Below are positions 10,603-22,360 of a DNA stretch of 64,000 bases, piece after piece (the stretch's first letter is position 1; the number at the start of each line of letters is the position of its first letter). This DNA comes from Aquilaria yunnanensis (lineage: Eukaryota; Streptophyta; Magnoliopsida; Malvales; Thymelaeaceae). The position numbers and the translations under genes were made by a program. The DNA lies in NCBI GenBank assembly GCA_039654915.1, contig CM077598.1, positions 77,714,041 to 77,778,040 on the forward strand, given 5' to 3'. The notes under the pieces are model-generated. The model ran no database searches. It had not been told where the DNA came from and saw only the letters and a list, made by a program, of their open reading frames with translations.

Positions 10603-10884
10603 CTCTTCTCTTGCAATTCCTTAAAGGATGCAAGCTAGAACTGCAAGCACAAGAGAAATGCATCTGCCAGGACATGGTGATCCTGAGAGGCTCGTGTGGA
10701 TACCATAGAGAGCTTGAACATATCAAGTATTTAGGTTTTATGATTCGAATCTATAGTTGAGTGAGAGATCTCAACCAAAAATTAGGTATGAAAATTTTTG
10801 AACACCCGGTTTACCCCGTTTCACTTGGATCCTGGAGGGTTTTGGTTAAATTTCACTGCGCTATTTGGCTCCCGAAACCTAACA
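10603..10884 (+). repeat. 3' remnant of a copia-family solo LTR, cut by element A
   Basis: The stretch matches the last 280 or so bp of the 1415-bp copia LTR (compare 13813-14105), from CTCTTCTCTTGCAATTCC to CCTAACA. Its left part should lie on the far side of A, outside the window. It ends inside exon 1 of the antisense gene of E, so A is nested in the copia LTR and the copia LTR in E. Confidence 0.88.
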
Positions 10885-11372
10885 CCTCACCAGCTGTCCT
10901 TTGTCTCGAAGGTGAACGTATACTTTTTGCTTCTAGATCCCCAAGGTAGCAAAAAATAGAAGCCACCCTTCGAAACTGGGAAGAGTTTGTAGTACTGCAT
11001 AAAGATGATGAAGTGGGGCTCTATCTTGAAGACCCCACACATGCAGAGGAAGGCATTGAAGTAATAATAGGCATTCGGAGGAAGTTGGTTCACAGCTATG
11101 CCATGAAATTGGTAGAACTCGCAAACCATCTTTGGAGGAGGGTATCGAAGTCCGGCCTTTAGTTGGGCCCGAAAGATGGTAACCTCATCTGAATGGCACG
11201 TGTAACCAACCAGGCCTGGAATAGGCAGCCTGGTAATGGCATAAGAGGGAGGATAAAACTTAGCTGACCACTTCTCCATTTTCTCCAAAGTGGTGCAGCA
11301 TGGGTGAGAGTCGAAAGGAACCCAACTCTCAGGAATGGGACAAACAGTCAAGAGTGGAATTGGAGAAGACAT
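10885..11372 (-). pseudogene. Exon 1 fragment of the antisense gene of Tat element E
   Basis: From an ATG at 11372 the frame is open to the copia LTR junction and codes about 162 residues that align with the exon 1 product of A (FRAQLKAGLRYPPPKMVCEF, FHGIAVNQLPPNAYYYFNAF, FIIFMQYYKL). Many DNA differences from A are at third codon positions while the core protein is kept, suggesting past selection on the protein. The rest of the gene would lie left of A, outside the window. Its function is unknown, as for A. Confidence 0.85.
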
Positions 11373-12117
11373 GTTCGGAAGAAGGAAATCACTTTGAAAA
11401 AGAAAATTGAAGGACTTCAAAAGAATGAGATGACTTTGGAAAAGTAGAAAAGAGTAGAAACACAGAAAACTAAAGGACTTTGGAAAGAAGGACCCACCAA
11501 AACTCTTGCCGATGTCAGGATTTGTGAACGCCGTCGCGAAAACTAGCCTGAAATTGCTCCGCTGCTTGCACCGCCACAAAAAAGAGAGAAAAGATTGAAA
11601 GCAAATGAGAGCAAAATAGAAGCAAAAGAAAGCAAGTGAGGAGAACTCTGAGGAGAGGAAGGTTTATATAGGCCAAAGGGGGTAGGCGAATCATCGCCAT
11701 AATTACCCCTCGAAGGTGATGAGACGCGGTTGATGTACCCAATGCGATTGTCCACCAATTACTGCCTGACACGTGTCACCTGACTCAAGAAATGAGGGCA
11801 TAGCTCCTGACAGCACGAAGGCCTAGGTAAGCTTATCCGAAGTGACGCATCTATTTGATTATGAGATGTGATGATTCACTGACCTGCAGCAGAAAATTAA
11901 AAGGGGAATACACACTTCGGAAATACCAAGGGCCTAGCCAAGAAAGGAGGAGTGACACTTTTAAGCTACCTTGGCTGAGAAGAGACACCCTCAGAAAATG
12001 AAGTATCCCTTGCCTAATAAGGCCAATAAGCTACATCTATGGTAACTGCTAGCTTCCACAATGAGCTCCATGAAATGCTCTCAAAGACTCTACCCACCGA
12101 AGTTACAACTTTGGCCT
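11373..12117. other. Leader and upstream region of the antisense gene of E
   Basis: No coding sequence is seen. It corresponds to 8894-9719 of A but is strongly diverged, and holds a TATA box at 11663-11670. Confidence 0.55.
11663..11670 (-). promoter_or_regulatory. TATA box of the antisense gene (E)
   Basis: The minus strand reads GGCCTATATAAACC, 298 bp upstream of the ATG at 11372. The spacing equals that in A although the surrounding DNA has diverged. Confidence 0.7.
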
Positions 12118-12690
12118 TTTTGAGGGGGGCATATGATAGTAAAATGGCTTACACTTGGATAGCTTCTGAGGATGACTAACAAGTACCACCCTTGGAGGTA
12201 CATCTGACCAACCTCAGAAGATGGATCCTCACCACCCTCTACAAGTAGTCACCACCTTCAGCAGCTGACACTACCACCCTCGGAGGGACATACCGCGCTA
12301 TCCTCGGTCAAGTGATTTGGTGACCTCAGGAGGCCATCTCCCCATCCTGGGCAGAATAGAGCATTGCCTGAAGGTCCTCCACCTTGCCGAGGAGCCTCCC
12401 CCTATGACCCTTGAGAGCAAAAATTGGACCGAAAGAGACCTATCTGCCGAAGGGGTCTTACTCCCCGAAGAGGGCCCATCACCAAAGGAGTTCTCACCTA
12501 GATGAGAGAAAGACGATTAGGAGCCTCTGAAACACAGCCCTCCCACATGCCCCTAACCTCCGGTCAGAACGGCTACACCTTGCTGAGGGCACCTGTTCCC
12601 GAACGTATGGATCAAATCCGGCTGACCACATGTCATAATCTGAGATGACCTGTAGCGGGAGGCCTTTTCCTCATGACCTCTTATAAATAC
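12118..12690 (+). repeat. Polypurine tract and partial 3' LTR of Tat element E
   Basis: A TTTGAGGGGGGC tract is followed by TGATAGTAAAATGG at 12134, the start of a diverged Tat LTR. The LTR is cut at 12690, just after TTATAAATAC, by the copia 5' LTR. Its remaining part is not found on the other side of the copia element, which points to rearrangement. Confidence 0.75.
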
Positions 12691-14105
12691 TGTTAGCGTT
12701 GTGCCCAAAAGCTAATCATGAGATGATTGTATTTTTTGCACATTGAGTCATGATATTTTATTAAGGCATTAATCCAGCAATTATGTTTGTTGTTTTGTTT
12801 CTGCGTAACTTAATAAACATAATTGTAACCCTAGAATAATGATATTCTCAAACATCCCTAGTCTAGTATTATTGTGGAGTGGGTTGCAATAATACGTAAC
12901 GACTAGCATATGTGGAGACTAATATGAGATATGTAGTCTACATATGGGTACAAGTTGGAGAACTTGTGTACTGGACCGACCCACCATGAGAACACTACAT
13001 GGATCGTTATATGAGTGTCATAAGTGAATCTCAGAGTGATCATGGTCTATGTAGTCCTTCAACCTAAGATCATCAAGGTTCCCTACTTGTGAGTCACATA
13101 CTTTGATACTTTCCTTTGTTGCTCGTAACTAAGTGGATTTGAAGGAGGTCATTGGGTATGTCACATATCATGCGGAGGGAGTTGTATGATCAAGATGGGA
13201 TTTGTCCCTCCTATGTAATGGGAGTGATATCTTTGGGCCCCTTGATAGAGTGAGACTTAGAAAATGCATGGCCATGCTCGGATGAGTTGATATACGATAT
13301 CAATGTCATCAGTTTAAGCTAGTCTACTTGGTAATCAAGAAACCAAAGATTGGGCTATATGAGAGTGACACAATCCACGTCTCGTGCTTAGTCTTGATAT
13401 CTTGGGCAAAGGGACAAAGGCATATATCGGTGATGATCATAAAGGTTTAGTCGAATCATCTACAATCATGTCACTTAGGTAGCAATGATGTGTTGTTAGA
13501 CACCGCTCATTACTTATGATCATAAATGTGATTTATGATCATTGCCAACGTGATAAGAGCCTATTGGGTCCACACATAGAGCTATTTGGATCATTAGAGT
13601 GCATGGGCTAATTATTTGGGTTATGGTTTCACTTTAATTTCGTATTCATAATGGGCCCAAGAGTTGAGCAATTATTAAGCCCGAAATTAAATCCTAATTG
13701 GATTCAGGCTTTGAAACCCATTAGGCCTGGAAGTTGAGTCTCACTATAAATACAACTTCTAGTGAGAAATTCGCGGGTCTCCTTTCCTAGCCTCCCAAAA
13801 AGGATAGCCGCACTCTTCTCTTGCAATTCCATGGAGGACGCAAGCTAGCACTGTGAGCGCAAAAGAAACGCATCTGGCGGGACGTGGTGGAAGCGTGGTG
13901 ATCCCGAGAGGCTCGTGTGGATACCATAGAGAGCCTGAAAACGTCAACTTTTCAGGTTTTGTGATTTGACTCTACAGTTGAGTGAGAGATCTCAATCGAA
14001 AATTTGGTATGAAAATTTTTTAACACCAGGTTTCCCCCGTTTCACTTGGATCCAGGAGGGTTTCGGTTAAATTCCGCTGCGCTGTTTGGCTCCCGAAACC
14101 CAACA
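12691..14105 (+). repeat. 5' LTR of the copia element (1415 bp)
   Basis: It starts TGTTAGCGTTGTGCCC and ends CGAAACCCAACA, next to the primer site. A TATAAATA box is at 13745-13752. A 12-bp inverted repeat with a 3-bp spacer lies at 13516-13542. Confidence 0.95.
13745..13752 (+). promoter_or_regulatory. TATA box in the copia LTR
   Basis: TATAAATA within CACTATAAATACAAC is kept in the other copies of this LTR and lies about 360 bp before the LTR end, a usual place for the core promoter of copia RNA. Confidence 0.7.
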
Positions 14106-14106
14106 A

Positions 14107-14118
14107 TGGTATCAGAGC
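14107..14118 (+). other. Primer-binding site of the copia element (tRNA-iMet)
   Basis: TGGTATCAGAGC is the complement of the 3' end of initiator tRNA-Met and is the standard copia primer site. It begins one base after the LTR. Confidence 0.95.
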
Positions 14119-15549
14119 TACTAGTGAAACCCTAAATCAGGATTGAGTGTTGAATCGCATGATGCTATGTGTTAGGTTGCTTTTCGACCATGATTAATTA
14201 GATTGATTCATGATGCATGAAACTGGAATTCGTAATGACCATATGAGATATATGAAGAAACAACACAAATTCGTTAATGAGATTAACCCGAAATTGATAG
14301 GTATGAGATACCTATATGGATTAGGATTCTTGCAATAGTTACAAAAACCCTAGCTTTGTTCGGATTCGGCCTGTTCGGGCACCGAAAGTAAGGTATTTTT
14401 GGTGGCTCGAATGGAGGAGTCTTGGGTGCCTACTTACTCAAAATAGAAGATTTCGAACCACCGCCCGCTGACTGGCCAGCGGGACCGCTGTATGCAAAGC
14501 GCCACATAAATAAAAACTGGTTAATCAACGCGTGAAAATTGGCATGCATTTTTGTTGAATGAGATTTGACATGATATGCTGATTGGTGTTTGAAGCATGG
14601 TGCATGGTTATAGCCCTTGATTGGTTGTACTTGTAAATATGGCCTGCGAGTCGTGCCTTTTCTTATCACTCTCATTGTACATTCTCTTCTCACCTTACTC
14701 CCCTCGAATGTAACTCGAGGTTTCTATTATTGATCTAATGGTGCATTATGGGCTTATCCAAGGTGGTATGTCCAAGGATCATGCAAGGAGGTATGTCCAA
14801 GGAGGTGACAACAAAAGGGCAGCCAAGAAAGGAAGAGAAGGAGCTTGTGAAGACTCTTTTCTTTTCTTAGGCTTTTATGATATTATCATTAGCTTGAGAA
14901 TATCACATAGTTTGGGCTATAACCATGTCACGTTTATTTCTTGTACGCATGAGATGCATGTTTTATATTTGTATGTGATGCATGTATAAGACAACCGGAG
15001 ATAACAAATTGGTGAGATCAAAAGAAAAAATCCCTCAAACAAATATTAAGTCATTAAATGTGATGCCTTCCAAATGTTGGCACTCGTCAAGACTTTGATC
15101 AACATTAGGTGGGTTTGCCGAAGCAAAGCACCTATGTTCATCCTGGTAAGGCGCGATGGGATAATAGTGATATCCAAATTGCTAAATTTGGGTCCGACTT
15201 AACTAAGTCAACCTAATAGGATTAGGGACTTAGAGGCATAGAGTTGGGCTTAAGCTCATGAGATGAGCTTGGACAAGTGTTGTTCACCCAACTATCCAAG
15301 AGTTGAATAAGATGCAATTGGCAAAGAGTTGCCTACCTAAATAGCTGTAACTTGAGAGAAAAGCCAAAGCTGACTCAGGTTGTGGTCAAATATGGATCTT
15401 GGCCCACTAGAATACCTTAGCGCCGAGGTGTTCTGAAATAATATCGAGGGTTATTATTTTGAGGAAAATAGTGGGAGTATCGTTTAATGAAAGTCCTTAT
15501 TAAATGAATTAAAATACATGACTCTTACACTGCATATTTATTGTTGTAG
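14119..15549 (+). other. Untranslated leader of the copia element
   Basis: These 1.4 kb between primer site and gag contain no convincing coding region. Short open frames inside it (for example 14738-14989) have no recognisable features. Confidence 0.6.
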
Positions 15550-16427
15550 ATAACCATAGCACAAAACACATCGACACTTTCGTTGCGATCGATCCTTGAG
15601 AAGGAAAAACTGAATGGGACCAACTTTCTCAAATGGTATCGAAACTTGAGGGTAGTCCTCAAGCAAGAGAGAAAGGCCTATTTCCTAGAGCAGCCTATTC
15701 CGAATGAGCCTGCTGCCACTGCTCCAAGAGCTGAAAGGGATGCTCACAAGAAGCATTCTGATGATGCATTGGATGTTGCTTGCCTCATGCTTATTACCAT
15801 GGAATCTGAGCTTCAGAAGCAACATGAGAACATGGGGGCGTTCGATATGATCGAACATCTCAAAATGCTTTTCCAAGAGCAAGCTAGGCATGCAAGGTTT
15901 GAGACCTTTAAGGCATTGTTTCAGTGCAAGATGTCTGAGGGAAGTCCCATGGGTCCTCATGTGCTCAAGATGATTGGGTACATTGAGAATCTTGAGAATT
16001 TGGGATTTGCTCTTCAAAAAGAGTTGGCTATTGATGTAGTCTTGCAATAATTGCCTGAAAGCTACAGTCAGTTCGTCATGAACTATAACATGAATGACCT
16101 AGACAAGTCCCTCCCTGAATTGCTCAACATGTTGAGAACTGCTGAGCAAAGCCTTAAGAAGGCTAAGCCCATTTTGATGGTTCAAAAGGGCAAGGGAAAG
16201 GGAAAAGCCAACAAGAAGAAGGATAAAGCTAATGGAAAGTCTAATGCTACTTCTTCTTCAGCTGCATTAAAACCAAAGGGTGGTGTGGCAAAGGAAGGGG
16301 AGTGCTTCCATTGTAAGCAACCTGCACACTGGAAGCGCAACTGCAAGCTCTATCTTGACAAACTTGCTAAGGAAAAAAGAAGTAAGACTTCCACTTCAGG
16401 TATTCTTGTTATAGAGGCTAACTTTTC
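15550..16427 (+). pseudogene. gag: copia gag, start codon apparently lost and one stop
   Basis: The frame reads LEKEKLNGTNFLKWYRNLRV near the start, then a UBN2-type gag region, and ends with a zinc knuckle CFHCKQPAHWKRNC (about 16303-16344, C-x2-C-x4-H-x4-C), which binds the element RNA. No ATG precedes the conserved start. The codon at 15550-15552 is ATA followed by ACCATAGCA, suggesting ATG changed to ATA. A TAA at 16048-16050 splits the frame. The solo LTR at 16428 interrupts it further. Confidence 0.88.
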
Positions 16428-17842
16428 TGTTAGTGTTGTGCCCAAAAGCCAATCATGAGATGATTGTATTTTTGCACCTTGAGTCACGATATTTTATTAA
16501 GGCATTAATCCAGCAATTATGTTTGTTGTTTTGTTTCTGCGTAACGTAATAAACATAATTGTAACCCAAGAATAATGATATTCTTAAACGTCCCTGGTCT
16601 AGTATTATTGTGGAGTGGGTTGCAATAATACATAACGACTAGCATATGTGGAGACTAATATGAGATATGTAGTCTACATATGGGTACAAGTGGGAGAACT
16701 TGTTTATTGGACCGACCCACCATGAGAACACTACATGGATCGTTATATGAGTGTCATAAGTGATTCTCATAGTGATCATGGTATATGTAGTCCTTCGACC
16801 TAAGATCATCAAGGTTCCCTACATGTGAGTCACATACTTTGATACTTTCCTTTCTTGCTCGTAACTAAGTGAACTTGAAGGAGGTCATTGGGTATGTCAC
16901 ATATCATGCGGAGGGATTTGTATGATCAAGATGGCATTTGTCCCTCCTATGTAACGGGAGTGATATCTTCGGGCCCCTTGATAGAGTAAGACTTAGAGAA
17001 ATGCATGGCCATGCTCAAATGAGTTGATATACGATATCAAGTTCATCAGTTTAAGTTGGTCTAGTCGGTAATCAAGAAACCAAAGATGGGGCTATACGAG
17101 AATGACACATTCCATGTCTCGTGCTTAGTCTTGATATCTTGGACAAAGGGACAATGGCATATATCGGTGATGATCATAAAGGTTTAGTCGAATCATCGAC
17201 AATCTTGACACTTGGGTAGCAATGATGTGTTGCTAGACACCGCTCATTAGTTATGATCATAAATGTGATTTATAATCATTGCCAACGTGGTAGGAGCCTA
17301 TTGGGTCGCACACATAGAGCTATTTGGATCATTAGAGTCATGTGCTAATAATTTGGGTTTTGGTTTCACAATAATTTCATATTAATAATGGGCCCAATAG
17401 ATGAGCCATTATTAAGCCTGAAATTAAAGCCTAATTGGATTAGTGCATTGAAACCTATTAGGCCTAGAAGTTGACTCTCACTATAAATACAACTTCTAGT
17501 GAGAAATTCGCAAGTCTCCTTGCCCTAGCCTCCCAAAAGGATAGCCGCACTCTTCTCTTGCAATTCCTTGGAGGACGCAAGCTAGCGCTGCGAGCGCAAG
17601 AGAAACGCATCTGTCGGGACGTGGTGGAAGCGTGGTGATCCTGAGAGGCTCATGTGGATACCATAGAGAGCTTGAACACATCAACTGTTCAGGTTTTGTG
17701 ATTCGAGACTACAGTTGAGTGAGAGATCTCAACCGAAAATTTGGTATGAAAATTTTCGAACACCCGGTTTACCCCGTTTCACTTGGATCCTGGAGGGTTT
17801 CGGTTCAATTCCGCTTCGCTGTTTGGCTCCCGAAACCCAACA
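16428..17842 (+). repeat. copia-family solo LTR, TSD TTTTC
   Basis: A complete 1415-bp LTR, TGTTAG to CCAACA, is flanked by TTTTC at 16423-16427 and 17843-17847. It has no internal region, so it results from LTR-LTR recombination of an earlier full insertion. It lies between gag and protease of a member of the same family. Confidence 0.95.
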
Positions 17843-18708
17843 TTTTCTACTTCCTCATCTTGGGTATTGGATACTGGATGTGGATCTCACATTTGTGCAA
17901 ATGTGCAGGATCTAAGTAGAAGTAGGAGATTGGCCCAAGGTGAAGTGGACCTACATGTTGGAAATGGAGCAAGGGTTACTGCCTTAGCCGTAGGGACTTA
18001 TGTTCTCACTTTACCTAGTGGATTAGTTTTAGAATTAGACAACTGCTACTTTGTGCCTACTATTAGTAGAAATTTGATTTCTATTTCTTGTTTGGACAAG
18101 AAAGGTTTTTCATTTATAATAAAGGACAAATGTTGTTCAACTTATTTGAATGAAATCTTTTATGGTAGTGCTCAACTTAGCATTGGGTTGTATGTTCTAG
18201 ACCTCAAAAATCCAATCTATAATGTGAATACCAAGAAGGTCAGATTAAATGATTCAAACCAGACCTATCTCTGGCACTGTTGCTTGGGCCATATAAATGA
18301 GACCCGCATATCCAAGCTCCAGAAGGATGGACTCTTGGACTCATTTGATTTTGAATCATATGAGACATGTGAGTTATCTTTGTTGGGCAAGATGACCAAA
18401 GCCCCATTCACAAGGCAAAGTGAAAGGGCTAATGACTTACTAGGACTCATACATAGTGATGTATATGGCCTTGTGTCTACACAAGCTAGAGGAGGTTTCC
18501 AATACTTCATTACTTTCACTGATGACTTCAGCAGATATGGCTATGTGTATCTTATGAGACACAAGTCAGAATCCTTTGAAAAGTTCAAAGAATTCAAGAA
18601 TGAAGTAGAAAATCAACTCGGGAAGAGTATTAAAGTGCTTCGATCAGATCGAGGTGGAGAGTACTTGGATCGAGAATTCCTTGACTATCTGAAGGAGTGT
18701 GGTATAGT
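17843..18708 (+). pseudogene. pol: copia protease and N-terminal integrase
   Basis: After the solo LTR the frame reads SSSWVLDTGCGSHIC, the copia protease active site (DTG). The integrase zinc finger follows (WHCCLGHINETRI), then the core with Asp residues in LIHSDVYG and RSDRGGEY. The usual second Cys of the finger is missing: ETCELSLLGKM instead of the common CxxC form. The frame is broken at 18709 by an inverted solo LTR. Confidence 0.9.
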
Positions 18709-20123
18709 TGTTGGGTTTCGGGAGCCAAACAGCGCAGCGGAATTTAACCAAAACCCTCAAGGATCCAAGTGAAACGGGGTAAACCGGGTGTTCGATAATT
18801 TCATACCTAATTTTCGGTTGAGATCTCTCACTCAACTGTAGAGTCGAATCACAAAACCTGAATAGTTGACGTGTTCAGGCTCTCTATGGTATCCACATGA
18901 GCCTCTCGGGATCACCACGCTTCCACCACGTCCCGGCAGATGCGTTTCTCTTGCGCTCGTAGTGCTAGCTTGCGTCCTCCAAGGAATTGCAAGAGAAGAG
19001 TGTGGCTGTCCTTTTGGGAGGCTAGGGCAAGGAGACCTGCGAATTTCTCACTTAAAAGTTGTATTTATAGTGAGACTCAACTCCCAGGCCTAATGGGTTT
19101 CAAAGCCTAATCCAATTAGGATTTAATTTCGGGCTTAATAATGGCTCAACTCCTTGCCCCATTATTAATACGAAATTAAAGTGAAACCATAACCCAAATA
19201 ATTAGCCCATGCACTCTAATTATCCAAATAGCTCTACGTGTGCGACCCAATAGGCTCTTGCCATGTTGGCAATGATCATAAATCACATTTATGATCATAA
19301 GCAATGAGCGGTGTCTAGCAACACATCATTGCTACCCAAGTGACAAGATTGTCGGTGAATCGACTAAACCTTTATGATCATCACCGATATATGCCATTGT
19401 CCCTTTGTCCAAGATATCAAGACTAAGCACGAGACATGGAATGTGTCACTCTCGTATAGCCCAATCTTTGGTTTCTTGATTACCGAGTAGACTAACTTAA
19501 ACTGATGACATCGATATCATATATCAACTCATCGGAGCATGGCCATGCATTTTCTAAGTCTCACTCTATCAAGGGGCCCAAAGATATCACTCCCGTTACA
19601 TAGGAGGGACAAATCCCATCTTGATCATACAAATCCCTCCGCGTGATATGTGACATACCCAATGACCTCCTTCAAGTTCACTCAGTTACGAGCAACAAAG
19701 GAAAGTATCAAAGTATGTGACTCACATGTAGGGAACCTTGATGATCTTAGGTCGAAGGACTACATATACCATGATCACTATGAGAATCACTTATGACACT
19801 CATATAACGATCCATGAAGTGTTCTCATGGTGGGTCGATCCAGTACACAAGTTCTCCAACTTGTACCCATATGTAGACTACATATCTCATATTAGTCTCC
19901 ACATATGCTAGTCATTATGTATTATTGCAACCCGCTCCACAATAATACTAGACTAGGGACGTTTAAGAATATCATTATTCTAGGGTTACAATTATGTTTA
20001 TTACGTTACACAGAAACAAAACAACAAACAAAATTGCTGGATTAATGCCTCAATAAAATATCATAACTCAATGTGCAAAAATACAATCATCTCATGATTG
20101 GCTTTTTGGGCACAATACTAACA
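18709..20123 (-). repeat. copia-family solo LTR, inverted, TSD ATAGT
   Basis: A complete LTR of 1415 bp in reverse orientation, flanked by ATAGT at 18704-18708 and 20124-20128, splits the integrase core of the host copia element. Joining the sides restores the reading GIVSQLTPPGTPQ. Confidence 0.95.
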
Positions 20124-20941
20124 ATAGTATCACAACTCACTCCACCAGGTACACCTCAATGGAATGGTGTTTCTGAAAGGAGAAATCGAACTCTATTAGA
20201 CATGGTTCGCTCCATGATGAGTCAAGCTGACCTTCCAAACTCCTGTTGAGGACATGCTCTAGAGACAGCCACTTTTACACTAAACTGAGTTCCATCTAGG
20301 TCGGTTCAAAAGACACCATATGAGATATGGAGTGGGAGGCATCCTAATTTGTCTTTTACAATGATTTGGGGCTGTGACGCTTATGTGAAACGTCAATCCT
20401 CTGACAAACTAGGGCCCAAATCTCAAAAATGTCTTTTTGTTGGGCATCCCAAAAAAACAAAGGGTTACTATTTCTACAATCTTTCTGAGCAAAAAGTGTT
20501 TGTTGCTCAAAGTGGTGTCTTTTTGGAGAAAGAGTTTATCTCTAAAGGAACTAGTGGGAGGAAAGTAGAACTTGAAGAAATTCAAGAACAACAAGGAGAC
20601 ATCAAACCTGAAATGGAACCTGAACAGACACCGCAAGATGTTGTTCAAGAGTCAGTTCCTGTAGCACAGAGCCTACGTAGGTTTGGTAGGATTCGGCGTG
20701 AGCCCGAGAGATATGGATTTCTCATGACTCACACAGGTGATGTGATGCTCATAGATCAGGATGAGCCCACAACCTACCAACAAGCTAGGTCGGGGCTTGA
20801 CTCTGAGAAGTGGCTAGTGGCCACGAAATCGGAGATGGAATCCATGTATGAAAACCAAGTATGGACTTTGGTTAACCCACCTGAAGGGGTAAAACCCATA
20901 GGGTGCAAATGGGTTTTCAAGAAGAAAACTAACATGGATGG
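20124..20941 (+). pseudogene. pol: copia integrase C-terminus and start of RT
   Basis: The text continues with the integrase catalytic Glu (NGVSERRNRTLLDMV), two in-frame TGA codons near 20246 and 20284, the integrase tail (ETTGYYF-like GYYFYNLSEQKVFVAQ) and the start of RT (WTLVNPPEGVKPIGCKWVFK). Element B interrupts it after NMDG. The stops mean the polyprotein could not be made even before the insertions. Confidence 0.88.
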
Positions 20942-21808
20942 TGATGGCCTGGGGCCTCATCGTTGCGAGTCGTGATGACTGTTGAACAGACTTCTAGGAG
21001 GAAGAACGCCTGGAAGGTGGATCGCCCCAAGGAGAGTACCTGAAAAGCTGGTAAACAGGGTTAGGAGGCCCCCGAAGTGTTTTTCCGGGGGGGGAGCCTC
21101 CGACGCCCAAGTCAGTGGTGGCCGAAAAAAGGAGAAAGTCACTAGCTCAAAGAGAAAGGCAGAAAAGTCTCGCCTGGTATTTTCTCAGAGTGTGGGAGCT
21201 GTATCTCCGGCCAACCAACCTCCTGTCAAGTATTTATTTCCTGTATATATACGAATACCTAGCCCGTTCAGATCATGACACATGTGCGGTCGGATGCTCC
21301 TGAACTTCTGGGCGTAGGGGACAGATAGTTGGTAACCAGATGGCCTCGAGCCTTGTGCTGAGACGGGCCATGATGTGATTCTGATGGCGTCTGCGCGTCA
21401 GGGCGGCTTTTTACGTCTGTGGTGGGACGTGTCAGAGGCTTCCTTAAATGCTTCCTTAAATGCTCCTGCCGTACTCCCGAGGTCCCTGGGCGAGGTCGTC
21501 CTCTAGTTCGGACAGAGCCTCTTCGGGAAGCATACCCTCAGTTCGGGGGTTCCCAGTTCCAGGGGGTTCCGCCTTCGGGGATATCATGTTCGGGCAGCAA
21601 TGTCTGGTGCCACTTTTCCGAAGGCGCGCTGTTCACAACCTTGGGGGACGAATAGAGTCCTCAAGTTTTACTAGCGTGCCGAGGCTCGGAGCTCTCCGGC
21701 TATCTCCCGAGGTGCATGATTCCACCTGTTCCCGGGAAGCGCCAGTTCTTCTGGCCATTGTTGTGGCAGGGTGTTCGGCCAGATTGAGGCGATAGCCTTT
21801 GGCTATCA
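20942..21808 (-). repeat. 3' LTR of element B (867 bp)
   Basis: On the minus strand it runs from TGATAGCC to GGCCATCA. It is the same length as the LTR of A. The in-LTR gag start codon has changed to ACG here, which does not matter for a 3' LTR. Confidence 0.95.
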
Positions 21809-21823
21809 CATGCCCCCCTCTGG
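21809..21823 (-). other. Polypurine tract of element B
   Basis: The minus strand reads CCAGAGGGGGGCATG directly before the 3' LTR, identical to A. Confidence 0.8.
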
Positions 21824-22352
21824 AAAGCCGAAGTGAAGACTTCGGTTTGCATCTCTTTCCGAGGTTGTTGTTGGGAGTCTTGTTGGGAAGCATAACCTGT
21901 TCCGAGGTCGCACCTTTTGCCCGAGGGTCTGGGCTGTTCGGCCTTGGCCTATTCTTTGGTGTCTCCGAGCCAAAGCCTGTACCGAAGATACACCTCTTGC
22001 CCAAAAGTCATGGGCTGTTCAGCCATAGCCTGTCTCTTGGTGTCCTCGAGGTGGCCTGCTTTTTATTTCTACAGGTCTGATGGCCAAGCGTGTCAGACTG
22101 AGCGGCGCGTCTCCACTTTTCAGGGATGTCAAACGACGTGTCCCAATCAGGAGGTGTGTCCCAGTTTTCCAGGGACGTTTGGGGAGGCATGTCCCCTATT
22201 TCTGGGCAGTGGTTGACACGCGGATTCTTGCCATTGGAAGAGAGACGCGTCATTTACAGAGGGCGCGCCTTTTCGGGTGCAGCGGGCAGTTACGGCGACG
22301 GTTCACCTCCAATGGGTACTTATGATCTCTTTTCGGCTACCCACCTTTGGCC

Positions 22353-22360
22353 TATAAATA
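22353..22360 (+). promoter_or_regulatory. TATA box of the antisense gene (B)
   Basis: CCTATAAATAGCCC lies 295 bp upstream of the ATG at 22648, at the same place as in A, C and E. Confidence 0.75.

Noticed and set aside
14107..14118. tRNA gene at the TGGTATCAGAGC site
   Set aside because: It is only the primer-binding site next to the LTR; there is no cloverleaf.
14738..14989. Small gene in the copia leader
   Set aside because: No similarity to known copia parts, no domain and placed in the untranslated leader; it looks like a chance frame.
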